Positions 45,212 to 54,732 are shown, counted from the stretch's first letter. The stretch: 64,000 nt of DNA from Sphingomonas sp. CFBP 8760 (GCF_014841615.1 NZ_JACYUG010000002.1:230614-294613); one strand, 5' to 3'. A program made the numbers and translations. The notes: generated from the sequence alone by a model not told the origin.

Positions 45212-48200
45212 CTAGAAATTGAACCGTACGCCGACCCGGTACACCCGTCCGATGATATCGTAGAGCGCGGGATTGATGTCGACGCCGGTATTGGTCTGCG
45301 GTGACGGCGTCGGGTCGCGGTTGAACAGGTTGTCGACCTTGAAATACGCGTTCAGGCCCTTGCCGAACGTGTAGCTACCGCCGACGTCGAAATAGAACGC
45401 ACCCTTCATCCGGTTGAAGTCGATGGTCGGCGCGTTGGCGGTCGAGGTCGGGCAGTTCGTCTGGCAGACGATGTACTGGTTGCCGAATACCCCGTCCGAG
45501 AACCAGCGCTGCTGGAGGAGGAGGGAGAACTGGTCCTGCGTATAGGTCTGCGTCGCCAGCCATTTCCACGATGGCGTATTGCCCGAATTCGCGCCGGCGC
45601 TGTCGACCGGCATCGTGCGCGGCAGGCCCAGGTCGGTCACGAACTTGCGGACATGGGTGGCCAGCCCGCGCAGGGTGAACGTGCCGGGCAGGCCCAGTGG
45701 CTGGCGGTATTGATAACTGGCCTCGATATCGAAGCCCTCGGTCTTGATCGAGGCGAGGTTGAACGGCTGCACGTTGACGAAATTGCCCTGTCCGCCGGGA
45801 CCGTCGAGGAAGAATGCGCCGCACAGCTGGGTGACGCCCTCCTGGCAATAGTTCACCAGCTGCTGGGCACCGAGCGCCGAGATCACGTCGCTGATCTTGA
45901 TGTTGTAATAGTCGACCGAGACGCTGAGGCCGGGCAGCCATTTGGGCCGCGACAGGACGATGCCCAGTTCGGTGTTGCGCGCGGATTCGGGCACCAGGTT
46001 CGCGTTGCCGATCGTATTCTGCGAAATGACGACCGACGTGTTGGTGAACGGGTTGGTGAAGTTGGGCACGTTGACCGAGATCGGTGCCGCGAACAGTTCC
46101 GACAGGTTGGGCGCGCGGACATCGCGCGAGGTGACCGCGCGCAGCCGCACGCCGTCGAGCGGCGTATCCCAGGTGCCGCCCACCTTCCACGTATAGACGG
46201 TGCCGGACGTGCTGTAGCGGGTGGCGCGCCCCGCCACGTTCAGGTTGGCGCGGCCGAGCCCGTCGGGATCGTCGAGCAGGGGGACGTTCGCCTCCAGATA
46301 GCTTTCCAGCACCGTGAACACGCCGCGTCCCGCGCGGTAATTGCCGGCGTACCAGTTGCCGCCGCCGTTATCGAACAGCGGATCGGCCGGATAATCGGCA
46401 TTGTACGCGGTCGCCCCGGTCAGGATGCCGTTGCCATAGGGGTCGGAGGTGACGCGGTAGAACTCGCGCCGCCACTCGACGCCCGTCGCGATCGAGACGC
46501 GGCCCGCCCAGGTGGCGAAGGGATCGCCCGACAGGTTGACGCTCGCCACGTCCTGCGTCTGGCGGGTGTGCTGGAACGGCCCGTTTTCCGGCTGGAGGTA
46601 TGACAGCGCCGCGGATGACGGGGTCGCGCCGCCGAAGATGTTGAGCGGCTGGCATCCGTTGGCCCGCGCGGCGACGTTGCGGCAGACGATGGTGCCGTTT
46701 TCGCGCACCGCGTCGATCGCCTGAAGATAGCGGCGCGGGATCAGCATGTTCTCGACGGTGATGTCGGTGATGTTCTCGCCATGCTCGTAATAGGCGTCGT
46801 AGCGCCAGTCGGTGCCGAATGCGGCGAGCTTGCCGGTCGCGCCGCCGACGAAGCGATATTGCTTGCGCGACGGGAAGACCTTGATGTTGGGCAGGATCGC
46901 GTTGGTGACGCCGTACCGGAAGCCGGTGATCCCGGCGGTGGCGCAGGCGGCCGACACCGATTGCGGCAGGAACGGGTTGGCGCAACTGATGTTCAGGCTG
47001 GTCTGAGCGGCGCCGGGATTGGGCTGGTTGCTGGTGTCGACCTGCGACAGGTTGACCGTCGCATAGACCTCGTTGTCGGCATCGATGTCGAACCCGATGC
47101 GGCCATAGCCGTTATAGCGGTCGAGCCGGGATTTCAGCGTGGTGCCGATCCCGACATTGCCCGACAGGTCGCCGCCGATGCAGAAGCCGACATAGCATCC
47201 CGCGACATCGCCATTGGCATTGCGTCGCGGCACCCCGTTCGATCCGTAGTTGAAGGCGAAGGGCTGGCCCGACTGGTCGAAGGCGATCCCCTGCAGCGGA
47301 CCGTTGTTGATGAGGCCGTATTTGGTGTATTGATAGGCCTGCGCGTGTTCACGGTAGTTGAACTGGGGCGCGCCGTCGTTGGTGATGCCGCGATTGACCA
47401 GCGTCGCGGTGGTGTACCAGTCGCGACCGGCCGGGCCTTCTTCCCCGTAACCGCCGGGGCCGATGCCGCCTTCGTGCGAATATTCGCCGCTGACGATCAG
47501 GTGCAGCCGGTCGTTCAGGAACGAGGTGCCGAAGGCGAGCTGCGCCAGCACCTGTTCGTCGTCGCCATAGTCGCTGATGCCGCCCTGCAGGTTGCCCTTG
47601 ATCCCCTTGAACCGCTTGTTGGTGATGAAGTTGACGACGCCGCCCACCGCATCGGAGCCATAGGAGGCGGACGCGCCACCGGTCACCACGTCGACCCGCT
47701 CGATCAGCAACTGGGGAAACTGGCTGATATCGGGCACGCCCGTGACGTTCGCGCCGACGACGCGCTGGCCGTCGAGCAGGGTCAGCGTGCGAATGGTGCC
47801 GAGACCGCGCAGCGAGAACGAGCTGAGTCCCTGTGTCCCGCTGGAGGTGCTATTGGTGCCGGTGGTGACGCCGGTCGATCCCTGCAACGACGGCAGCTGC
47901 GCGATGCTGTTGAAGACGTTGGGCTGTGCGTTGAGCGCGAGTTGCTCGGCCCCGATCACGGTCGTCGGCGTCGGCGCGCTGAAGCCGTTCGACACGATCC
48001 GCGATCCGGTGACGACGATGTCGCCGGAACCGGCGTCGGCGGGCGTGTCGGTTTGTTCGATCTCCGTGCCGATCGGGGGCGATGCCGGCGTCTGCGCCGC
48101 CGCGGGGTCTTGCGGCAGCGTCGCCGCCGGGTCCTGCGCCAGCGCGGCGGTGGGGAATGCCAGCGCAAGGGCGATCAGCGGGGCGAGCGGGCACGCCGCC

Positions 48201-48256
48201 AGCCGGCGCCGCCTGCCAAGGATGCGCGAAGAAGGGGGATTCTCGATCTCGAACAC
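45212..48256 (-). CDS. TonB-dependent receptor of the GH55-like locus
   Basis: Outer-membrane receptor of 1,014 residues. After a basic N-terminus and signal (RLAACPLAPLIALALAFPTAALAQ) come DIVVTGSRI, the plug (about 75-210: STSSGTQGLSSFSLRGLGTIRTLTLLDGQRVVG, DVVTGGASASYGSDAVGGVVNFITNKRFKGIKG) and a long barrel ending RVGVRFNF. The plug type is the large-barrel class common in sphingomonads. Paralogs A and B flank it, so it likely imports the oligosaccharides or lactones they release. The signal's RRRR run suggests the true start may be slightly downstream. Confidence 0.9.
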   Translation of the reverse strand: MFEIENPPSSRILGRRRRLAACPLAPLIALALAFPTAALAQDPAATLPQDPAAAQTPASPPIGTEIEQTDTPADAGSGDIVVTGSRIVSNGFSAPTPTTVIGAEQLALNAQPNVFNSIAQLPSLQGSTGVTTGTNSTSSGTQGLSSFSLRGLGTIRTLTLLDGQRVVGANVTGVPDISQFPQLLIERVDVVTGGASASYGSDAVGGVVNFITNKRFKGIKGNLQGGISDYGDDEQVLAQLAFGTSFLNDRLHLIVSGEYSHEGGIGPGGYGEEGPAGRDWYTTATLVNRGITNDGAPQFNYREHAQAYQYTKYGLINNGPLQGIAFDQSGQPFAFNYGSNGVPRRNANGDVAGCYVGFCIGGDLSGNVGIGTTLKSRLDRYNGYGRIGFDIDADNEVYATVNLSQVDTSNQPNPGAAQTSLNISCANPFLPQSVSAACATAGITGFRYGVTNAILPNIKVFPSRKQYRFVGGATGKLAAFGTDWRYDAYYEHGENITDITVENMLIPRRYLQAIDAVRENGTIVCRNVAARANGCQPLNIFGGATPSSAALSYLQPENGPFQHTRQTQDVASVNLSGDPFATWAGRVSIATGVEWRREFYRVTSDPYGNGILTGATAYNADYPADPLFDNGGGNWYAGNYRAGRGVFTVLESYLEANVPLLDDPDGLGRANLNVAGRATRYSTSGTVYTWKVGGTWDTPLDGVRLRAVTSRDVRAPNLSELFAAPISVNVPNFTNPFTNTSVVISQNTIGNANLVPESARNTELGIVLSRPKWLPGLSVSVDYYNIKISDVISALGAQQLVNYCQEGVTQLCGAFFLDGPGGQGNFVNVQPFNLASIKTEGFDIEASYQYRQPLGLPGTFTLRGLATHVRKFVTDLGLPRTMPVDSAGANSGNTPSWKWLATQTYTQDQFSLLLQQRWFSDGVFGNQYIVCQTNCPTSTANAPTIDFNRMKGAFYFDVGGSYTFGKGLNAYFKVDNLFNRDPTPSPQTNTGVDINPALYDIIGRVYRVGVRFNF

Positions 48257-48295
48257 GGGGCTATCCTCTCCTGTTGGTTTTGTTTTTGTCGTTCG

Positions 48296-51200
48296 TCACA
48301 GTGCCGCGGCGTAGAGCGCGTGGTGGGTCAGGATGAACAGGGTGCGGCGGTCGGCACCGCCGATCAGCAGTTGCAGGGGGCGTTCCGGCACGTCGATCCG
48401 GCCGATCTCGCGACCGTCCGCGCCATAGGCGAACACCTGTCCGTTCGCGACGAACACCCGGCCGCGATCGTCCGCCACTACGCTTTCGCCGCCCCGATCG
48501 GCGAACGGCTTCACGTCGACCAGCGCCCCGCCGGCGGCGACGGTGCCGCGATAGGTGCGGTTCTCGGATGCATTGGTCACGAACACCGGGTCACCGACCT
48601 TGCCCGCGACGAGCCCATGCGCGTTCAGCGCATCGGACCAGCGCCAGCCGGTGCGGTCCGGCGGACCCTGTTCGAAGGTGCGGAACGCGGGCAGCACGAC
48701 GCTGCCGTCACCTGACACATAGGCGCGGGGCTTCGCCGTGCCGACGTCGCGCACGAACATTTCGGACAGGGTGGTGAAGTGATCGCGGGCGGGATCGTAC
48801 TGGTCGCGGAATTCGCCGTTGTTCCACCAGTTCACCGGCAGCAATATCCGCGCATCGTTCCGGGGGGCGGCCGATACCGGGGCTGGCACCGGGGCCAGCG
48901 TGGTGACGGCGGTGGCCGGCCCGTTCGGATCGATCTGGTACACGGTGCCGGCGGGTCCATAGGATGACAGGACCATCAGCTTGCCCGACGCATCGATCGC
49001 CAGGTTCACCGGGTCCAGCGACTGGTCGGACACCACCTCCAGACCCTTGGCGCCGGTCCAGCGATAGATGCGCTGGAACCGCCGTTCGATGAAATACAGC
49101 GCACCGTCCGCGCCGACCGCCCCGCCGGAGAGCGACCAGAACCCATCGTGCAGCTTGCGTACGTCGCTGCCACCCAGCCGCGATACGGCGGGCGCGACCG
49201 GTTTGGCCGGCACGTCGAGCGCGGCGAATTCACGCTCGCGGACGTCGAGCTTCGCGGTCTCGTCGCGGATCGCGTTCTCGAACGGGAACTTGCTGGCACG
49301 CAGGAAGGTGCCGCAGCCATTGGCATCGCAGGTGGCGAAACCGCTTTCGGCGTTCACATGGACGTTGCGGAAGCGGATGTCGGACGAATTGAACAGCTTC
49401 ACCGCGGTCGGTGCCGGGTGGAAATTGCGGGTGACGCGATAGGCGTGATAGTTCGCGATCAGCAGATTGCTGGAATTGCGGATTTCCAGCGACACCGCGT
49501 CCATGCCCTCGCCGACCTCCTGCTCGGTCTGAGGGGCGAGCAGTTCCCAGTTGCGGACATTGTCGAACACGAACTCGTTGCGGACGTGATGTTCGACCGA
49601 CATCTCGTAGATGTGGCCCGGCACGCTGGTGTTGGTGGCGTAGAAGCCGGCGCTGGCGAAGGTGTTGGGGCTCCAGATGTCGAAGAACGTGCCGCCGCCG
49701 CCATCGACCCAGATGCTGGGATATTGCGCGTCCCAGCGATTGTCGGCGACCGGATCGCCACTGCCCGCCCGCCGGCTGCCCAGCGGCTTGCCGTCCGCGG
49801 TGGGGCTGCCGCCACCGCCCATGATCTTCACGTCGTTCAACAGGCTGTCCGCGCCCGACCGCCACAGCACGGCCGCCGCGCGGGGATTGATGCGGCCGGT
49901 GAACAGGCCCAGCCCCGATACGATGTTGCGTCCGCCCGTCGGTGTCTCGACGATCGGCTTCACCGCACCGATGCCGGCATGACCGGCATTCTCGTCCGGG
50001 ATCACCAGCTGCGTCATCGCCGGGTGCATTCCCAGCAGCACGGTATCCGGGCGCAGTTTCAGCGTGTCGGCGACCATGTAGAAACCGGTGGGGAAATACA
50101 GCACGCGATGACTGTCGATCGCCCGCTGGATCGCGGCGGTGTCGTCGGTCCGCCCGTCGCCGCGTACGCCCAGCGACCGGACGTTGGTCCATTGCGCGAC
50201 CGGCGGCAGCTCGCGGATGGCCGGTGCGGGGGCAGGGGGCACGCCGGCCAGCGCCGCGATCCGCACGTCGGTCGCGGTGGCGCCCACCGTCTCCAGCCCC
50301 CGCACCTTCACGCCGTGGCTGAACGACGTGACCCGGTAGGCGCGCCCCTTGCCCGCGATGGTGCGGGCGGCATCGGCGAAGCGGACCAGCGTCGGCACGT
50401 TCGTGGCGACGGCATCGTCCAGCCCGATCTGGGTGAACACGCTCTTCTCGCTGCCGATCAGCAATCCGGCGCGCGATACGTTTTCCAGCCGCAGGTTCTT
50501 CGCCCACAGCGAATCGCCATATCCCTCGTCGATGCGGATGCCGACCGGGGTGTTGCGGATCGCGACGTTGACCATCGTCAGCCCGGCTTCGTGCTCGCGG
50601 ATCGCGGCCTCGCGCTGGCCGTCGAAGGTGGCGTCGACGAGCGTGAACTGCCACGCGGGCGACGTCTTCTCGCTGACGATGCCGTATCGGCCGCCGTGGA
50701 AGTGCACGTCCTCCATGACGTTGCCGGCCTGATAGACCCCGGCGAAGCCCGAGCCGAGGCGGAAGTCCATGTGGCTGAGGAAACCGTGCTGCGCGACGCG
50801 GAAGCGGACGGCGGCGGCCCCCTGATTGCCCGCGCCGATCTCGATGTCGATGTTGCTCATCGAGGAATAGAAGGTGGCGGAATTGGCGTCGCGGACCACC
50901 TTGTCGCGGGGAACGACGGTGGGGACGGGCACGGGCACGTCGCCGACCGAATACTGGTCGCCGCCCGAGAACACCACCATCGTCGACACCCCCTGCTGGA
51001 AGCCGGGGGTATTGTCCGCCAGCAACAGCACGGGGCGGGTCTGACCGACGCCGAACACGCGGACGCCGATCGGCACCACCAGGGTACGCGTCAGGCGATA
51101 TCGACCCGATGGCAGGAACACCAGACCGTGCCCGGTCTTGTCGCGCGCGGCGTCGAGTGCCCGCTGGATCGCGGCGGTGTCGTCGGCGCGGCCGTCTCCC

Positions 51201-51364
51201 CTCGCCTTGACGACGACGGCGGCGGGATCGTCGGGGCGGGTGGCCAACACGGACCCTGGCTGGATCGAGGCGAAGGCAGGTGTCGCCATGGCCAGTGCCG
51301 TCGCCAGCGCGGTTCCGAATACCATCCGCCGCTTTGCCGCGGCCATCAACATGCCAGCTCGCAT
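48296..51364 (-). CDS. Exported two-domain pectate-lyase/GH55-like beta-helix plus beta-propeller protein (paralog B)
   Basis: Paralog of the protein at 41960, 1,022 residues. The signal is MVFGTALATALAMATPAFA after a short basic lead. The two beta-helix modules open with ARGDGRADDTAAIQRALDAA and GVRGDGRTDDTAAIQRAID. Shared landmarks with paralog A include HEAGLTMVNVAI and VNAESG..TCD.NGC.TFLRA.KFP.ENAI, and 41 of the last 65 residues are identical by eye. The propeller-like end has GAVGADGALYFIERRFQRIYRW. The ATG at 51364 has AGGGGA upstream; later ATGs at 51352 and 51346 are possible. It is first in the locus. Confidence 0.8.
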   Translation of the reverse strand: MRAGMLMAAAKRRMVFGTALATALAMATPAFASIQPGSVLATRPDDPAAVVVKARGDGRADDTAAIQRALDAARDKTGHGLVFLPSGRYRLTRTLVVPIGVRVFGVGQTRPVLLLADNTPGFQQGVSTMVVFSGGDQYSVGDVPVPVPTVVPRDKVVRDANSATFYSSMSNIDIEIGAGNQGAAAVRFRVAQHGFLSHMDFRLGSGFAGVYQAGNVMEDVHFHGGRYGIVSEKTSPAWQFTLVDATFDGQREAAIREHEAGLTMVNVAIRNTPVGIRIDEGYGDSLWAKNLRLENVSRAGLLIGSEKSVFTQIGLDDAVATNVPTLVRFADAARTIAGKGRAYRVTSFSHGVKVRGLETVGATATDVRIAALAGVPPAPAPAIRELPPVAQWTNVRSLGVRGDGRTDDTAAIQRAIDSHRVLYFPTGFYMVADTLKLRPDTVLLGMHPAMTQLVIPDENAGHAGIGAVKPIVETPTGGRNIVSGLGLFTGRINPRAAAVLWRSGADSLLNDVKIMGGGGSPTADGKPLGSRRAGSGDPVADNRWDAQYPSIWVDGGGGTFFDIWSPNTFASAGFYATNTSVPGHIYEMSVEHHVRNEFVFDNVRNWELLAPQTEQEVGEGMDAVSLEIRNSSNLLIANYHAYRVTRNFHPAPTAVKLFNSSDIRFRNVHVNAESGFATCDANGCGTFLRASKFPFENAIRDETAKLDVREREFAALDVPAKPVAPAVSRLGGSDVRKLHDGFWSLSGGAVGADGALYFIERRFQRIYRWTGAKGLEVVSDQSLDPVNLAIDASGKLMVLSSYGPAGTVYQIDPNGPATAVTTLAPVPAPVSAAPRNDARILLPVNWWNNGEFRDQYDPARDHFTTLSEMFVRDVGTAKPRAYVSGDGSVVLPAFRTFEQGPPDRTGWRWSDALNAHGLVAGKVGDPVFVTNASENRTYRGTVAAGGALVDVKPFADRGGESVVADDRGRVFVANGQVFAYGADGREIGRIDVPERPLQLLIGGADRRTLFILTHHALYAAAL

Positions 51365-51566
51365 CGCCGTCCCCTTTGTTGCGATCTCGGTCGTTCGGAC
51401 GTTCCATCGTCCTCGCCGTATCGTGATACGGGTTGGCGCCCGGCCAGACACTCGGGACCATGGTCTTAGTTTTAGCCGTTCGTTCAACGGCGTAGCGATA
51501 AGGTATGGATGCGTGAGCCGGGGGCAGCGAGTGGATCGGACAAGGGCTGGGCGGAATGACGAACCC

Positions 51567-52067
51567 ATGGCGATCGTCGTCATGGGCGTCAGCGGTAGCG
51601 GCAAATCGACTCTGGGGGCGCTGTTGGCCCGGACGTTCGACTGCGCCTTTCTGGAAGGCGACGATTTCCACGCGCCCGACGCGATCGCGAAGATGCGGGG
51701 CGGCGCGCCGCTGACCGACGATGATCGATGGCCCTGGCTCGACCGGCTCGGCCACGCGCTGGCGGCGGAGGTGGCGGATCACGGCTGCGTGGTGGCGGCC
51801 TGTTCCGCGCTCAAGCGCACCTATCGCCAGCGGCTGGCGATGGCGATCGGGCCGGGCGCCCGGTTCGTGCTGCTCGACAACGATCGGGCGGTGCTGCTGC
51901 ACCGGCTGAGCAACCGGCCGGGTCATTACATGCCGCCCAGCCTGCTCGACAGCCAGTTGCAGACGCTGGAGCCGCCGCGCGCCGACGAACCGGTGCTGAC
52001 GCTTGATTCGAACACGTCGCCCGACCGGTTGTGCGCGGCGGTCGCAAACTGGCTCCTGGCGACATGA
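51567..52067 (+). CDS. gntK: Gluconokinase
   Basis: Phosphorylates gluconate to 6-phosphogluconate, which enters the Entner-Doudoroff pathway at Edd. The 166-residue P-loop kinase has the Walker A motif GVSGSGKST (residues 7-15), LEGDDFHAPDAIAKMRGGAPLTDDDRWPWL and the base-recognition loop CSALKRTYRQRL, then RPGHYMPPSLLDSQLQTLEPP. This is the GntK/thermoresistant type. The ATG at 51567 gives the usual N-terminus; the ribosome binding site is weak. It faces the gntP-gntR pair tail to tail with gntR. Confidence 0.93.
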   Translation: MAIVVMGVSGSGKSTLGALLARTFDCAFLEGDDFHAPDAIAKMRGGAPLTDDDRWPWLDRLGHALAAEVADHGCVVAACSALKRTYRQRLAMAIGPGARFVLLDNDRAVLLHRLSNRPGHYMPPSLLDSQLQTLEPPRADEPVLTLDSNTSPDRLCAAVANWLLAT

Positions 52068-52083
52068 CGGCGGGTGCGGCGGC

Positions 52084-52761
52084 CTAAGGCATCAGCCGCT
52101 TGCGCCCTTCGGACAGATGCCAGCGCATCGCCAGCGAGGCGGCATCGCCGTCCTGCGCCCGGATCGCGTCGACGATCATCTCATGCTCGCGCATCATCGC
52201 GCCGATCACTTCGGGCGGGCGGGAGCGCGAGATATCGACACCGGCCCGCATGACCCGGTCGATATCCGGGAACAGTGCGTCGAACGCGGCGAGGAACGCG
52301 GGGTTGGCGGTCGCCAGCACGATGCGCCGGTGCAGTTCCATGTCCTCGTCATGCGCGGGCGCGCTGGACAGCAGCGCGATGCGCAGCGTCGCCAGCGCCT
52401 CGTCGATCAACGCCATCTCGTCCGACGATCGCCGCGCCGCCGCCAGTCGTGCCGTTTCCGCCTCCAGCACGAAGCGAACCTCGTACGTGCCGAGCGTCGC
52501 CGACAGGCCCTCCGTGGGCATGAAGGCCAGCATCCGGTCCGATGGGCGGCTCTTGATGAAGGATCCCGCCCCCCGCCGCGCCTCCGTGATGCCGTCGGAG
52601 GCCAGTCTCGCCAGCGCCTCGCGCACGATGGTGCGCGACATGCCGAACCGCTCCGCCAGTCCCGCCTCGGATGGCAATCGGTCGCCGACCGCCAGGTCGT
52701 CGACATGTATCATTTCGACGATCCCGGTATAAGCCCGGTCCGCCAGCCGATCCTGGGTCAT
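52084..52761 (-). CDS. GntR-family (FadR subfamily) regulator
   Basis: DNA-binding regulator of 225 residues. The N-terminal winged helix has VGDRLPSEAGLAERFGMSRTIVREALARLASDGITEARRGAGSFI. The all-helical FCD-type effector domain follows (FVLEAETARLAAARRSSDEMALIDEALATL, then HRRIVLATANPAFLAAF and EHEMIVDAIRAQDGDAASLAMRWHL), with metal-binding His residues typical of FadR-type sensors. It is 25 bases behind gntP. Likely operators CTGT-N3-ACAG sit upstream of gntP, so it probably represses the gluconate operon in response to gluconate or a related acid. Confidence 0.92.
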   Translation of the reverse strand: MTQDRLADRAYTGIVEMIHVDDLAVGDRLPSEAGLAERFGMSRTIVREALARLASDGITEARRGAGSFIKSRPSDRMLAFMPTEGLSATLGTYEVRFVLEAETARLAAARRSSDEMALIDEALATLRIALLSSAPAHDEDMELHRRIVLATANPAFLAAFDALFPDIDRVMRAGVDISRSRPPEVIGAMMREHEMIVDAIRAQDGDAASLAMRWHLSEGRKRLMP

Positions 52762-52786
52762 CCTGCCGCCTTTCCCGCCGCCCGCA

Positions 52787-54136
52787 TCAGAACAGCTGGC
52801 TGGCCAGCATTACCAGCATCAGTCCCATCACCGAAATCACCGTCTCCAGTACCGACCAGGTGCGGAACGTACCCGGCGTGTCGGTGCCGAGATAGCTTTT
52901 CACCAGCCAGAACCCGGGATCGTTGACATGGCTGAAGAAGACCGAGCCGGCCCCGATCGCCAGCACGGTCCACTCGGGCGATACGCCCGTCGCCGATACG
53001 ACCGCCGGCATCACTCCGGCGGCCGTGATCGTCGCCACCGTCGCCGATCCCGTGGCCAGCCGGATGCAGACCGCGATGCCCCAGGCGAGGACCAGCGGCG
53101 ACAGCGATGTGCCCGCTGCGGCCCGAACCAGCAGATCGGACAGGCCCACCGTGACCAGCACCTGTTTCAGGGCGCCACCGGCCCCGATCGCCAACAGGAT
53201 CGCGCCTGCGGGCAACATCGTCTCGCGCCAGATCGCCGCTTGGATCGGGGGGCGAAGCGCCGCGCGTCCGAACAGCAGCGGCAGGGCGGCGAGGCACGCC
53301 ACCAGCAGCGCCAGCACCGGATTGCTGGCGACCGACAGCCAGCCGAACCGCGGCGCGATGGCCGCAGGCAGCAACGACTCGATCTGGCCCGCCGCAATCA
53401 ACGCCACGGGAAGCAGCACCGCAACCAGTGCCCGCCGGTTGCTCGGTGCGGGTACCTCGATCGGCGGGGTGGCCATTGCCGGCTCGCCCAGCACGATCCC
53501 ACGCGTGGTGAAGCGGGCCAGCAACGGCCCCGCGACGATCGCCGTCGGTAACGCCACGATCAGGCCGTACACGATGGTGAGACCCAGATCCGCATTCAGC
53601 GCATCGACCGCCAACAGGGGGCCGGGATGCGGTGGGACGAGCGCGTGGACCACGGACAGCCCGGTCACCGCTGACAGCATCAGGCGCAACCGGGCAGCGT
53701 CGACATTGCCGGCCAGCACCGGTAGCGCTGCGGCCGCAGACGCCACGATCGGCAGCAGGAGGACGAGGCCCGTCTCGAAGAATAGCGGCAGGCCGATGAC
53801 CAGGCCGACCAGCAGGCTGGCCCAGGGCGCACGGGCCGGGCTGCATAACCGCAGGGCGGATCGGGCCAGACCCGCCGCACCGTCCGACAGTTGCAGCATC
53901 GCGCCAAGCGCCAGACCCAGCGCAACGACCAGTCCGGTGCCGCCCAGAATGTCGCCGGCCCCCTTCTGCACCGCCTTGGCGGTGTCGGCGGCGGGCAGGC
54001 CGGCCAGCAGCCCCACCGCGAAGGCGCCGCAGAGCAGGCCGATAAACGGGTGGAACCGCGCCTTGACGATCAGGCCGACCGAAAGGGCCACGCCGACGAT
54101 CGCGGCCATGATGAGCTGGGTATCGGGGCCGTTCAT
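52787..54136 (-). CDS. Gluconate:H+ symporter, GntP family
   Basis: Inner-membrane transporter of 449 residues with about 12-14 hydrophobic segments. It has family motifs in VVALGLALGAMLQLSDGAAGLA, LVGLVIGLPLFFETGLVLLLPIV, VHALVPPHPGPLLAVDAL and GSVFFSHVNDPGFWLVKSYLG. These match the GntP/Dsd family for gluconate and related acids. The start is ATG 54136 (MNGPDTQLIMAAIVG); the preceding frame is unrelated. It heads a gntP-gntR operon under paired operator sites. Confidence 0.92.
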   Translation of the reverse strand: MNGPDTQLIMAAIVGVALSVGLIVKARFHPFIGLLCGAFAVGLLAGLPAADTAKAVQKGAGDILGGTGLVVALGLALGAMLQLSDGAAGLARSALRLCSPARAPWASLLVGLVIGLPLFFETGLVLLLPIVASAAAALPVLAGNVDAARLRLMLSAVTGLSVVHALVPPHPGPLLAVDALNADLGLTIVYGLIVALPTAIVAGPLLARFTTRGIVLGEPAMATPPIEVPAPSNRRALVAVLLPVALIAAGQIESLLPAAIAPRFGWLSVASNPVLALLVACLAALPLLFGRAALRPPIQAAIWRETMLPAGAILLAIGAGGALKQVLVTVGLSDLLVRAAAGTSLSPLVLAWGIAVCIRLATGSATVATITAAGVMPAVVSATGVSPEWTVLAIGAGSVFFSHVNDPGFWLVKSYLGTDTPGTFRTWSVLETVISVMGLMLVMLASQLF

Positions 54137-54246
54137 CGGATGGGTGCCGTGCCCATCGATCCGGTTCGTTCGTCCGTCATAACGATCCTCCCACCCATGG
54201 CGGACAATCACGACCCCATGGGCCATGTTGCTGCCTTTCGCCTAAT

Positions 54247-54257
54247 CTGTACGACAG
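54247..54257. promoter_or_regulatory. GntR operator candidate 1 (CTGTACGACAG)
   Basis: Perfect palindrome CTGT-ACG-ACAG. FadR-subfamily GntR regulators bind sites of the form TnGTnnnACnA, and a regulator of that type is encoded 1.5 kb away. The site lies 111 bases upstream of the gntP start. Confidence 0.7.
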
Positions 54258-54266
54258 CATAGGCGG

Positions 54267-54277
54267 CTGTCCAACAG
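54267..54277. promoter_or_regulatory. GntR operator candidate 2 (CTGTCCAACAG)
   Basis: Second perfect CTGT-N3-ACAG palindrome, centred 20 bases from the first, about two helical turns, so two dimers could bind on the same face. Such spacing suggests cooperative repression of gntP. Confidence 0.7.
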
Positions 54278-54320
54278 AATTTAGCTGATTTAGGTCGAGT
54301 AACGAAGAATCCACTTGAAC

Positions 54321-54331
54321 CTGTCCAACCA
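54321..54331. promoter_or_regulatory. GntR operator candidate 3, degenerate (CTGTCCAACCA)
   Basis: Third CTGTCCAAC copy with one imperfect half (ACCA for ACAG), 54 bases from site 2 and 77 bases before the LuxR-type gene at 54408. It may be a weak site or bridge regulation to the divergent gene. Confidence 0.4.
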
Positions 54332-54407
54332 ATTCCATTAGCGTAGCGATACTGACCTATGCCGCGGATGACGGTGGGGTCTGGCGAGAGGAGGCGTTTG
54401 GGGCATC

Positions 54408-54689
54408 ATGGACAGATATCAGGATGACGAGCGACGGGCAGTGGATGCCAGGACCGCGACGGCTGCCGCGACGATGGCCGCAGCGCGGCTGACGCCGACC
54501 CAGATGAAGGTGATGCAGGGTGTCAGCTTCGGGCGACTGAACAAGCAGATCGCCTTCGACCTCGGCATCGCCGAAAAGACGGTCAAAGCGCACATGACCG
54601 CGCTGATGCGCAAGCTGAACGTCAGCAACCGGACGCAGGTCGCGGTGGTGGCGCAACTGCTGGATCACGGCCGTCGTCTGGCAAGCTAG
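54408..54689 (+). CDS. Small LuxR-type helix-turn-helix regulator
   Basis: The 93-residue protein consists almost wholly of a LuxR/NarL DNA-binding domain: LTPTQMKVMQGVSFGRLNKQIAFDLGIAEKTVKAHMTALMRKLNVSNRTQVAVVAQL. It has no receiver or sensor domain and a short charged N-terminal lead (MDRYQDDERRAVDARTATAAATMAAA). It may act alone, as some short sphingomonad LuxR-type proteins appear to, or be a remnant. It is divergent from gntP and shares the region with operator sites. Confidence 0.85.
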   Translation: MDRYQDDERRAVDARTATAAATMAAARLTPTQMKVMQGVSFGRLNKQIAFDLGIAEKTVKAHMTALMRKLNVSNRTQVAVVAQLLDHGRRLAS

Positions 54690-54732
54690 ACGGATCGCCG
54701 ATGGGCGACGCGAGGCCGGCGTCGCACCGATC

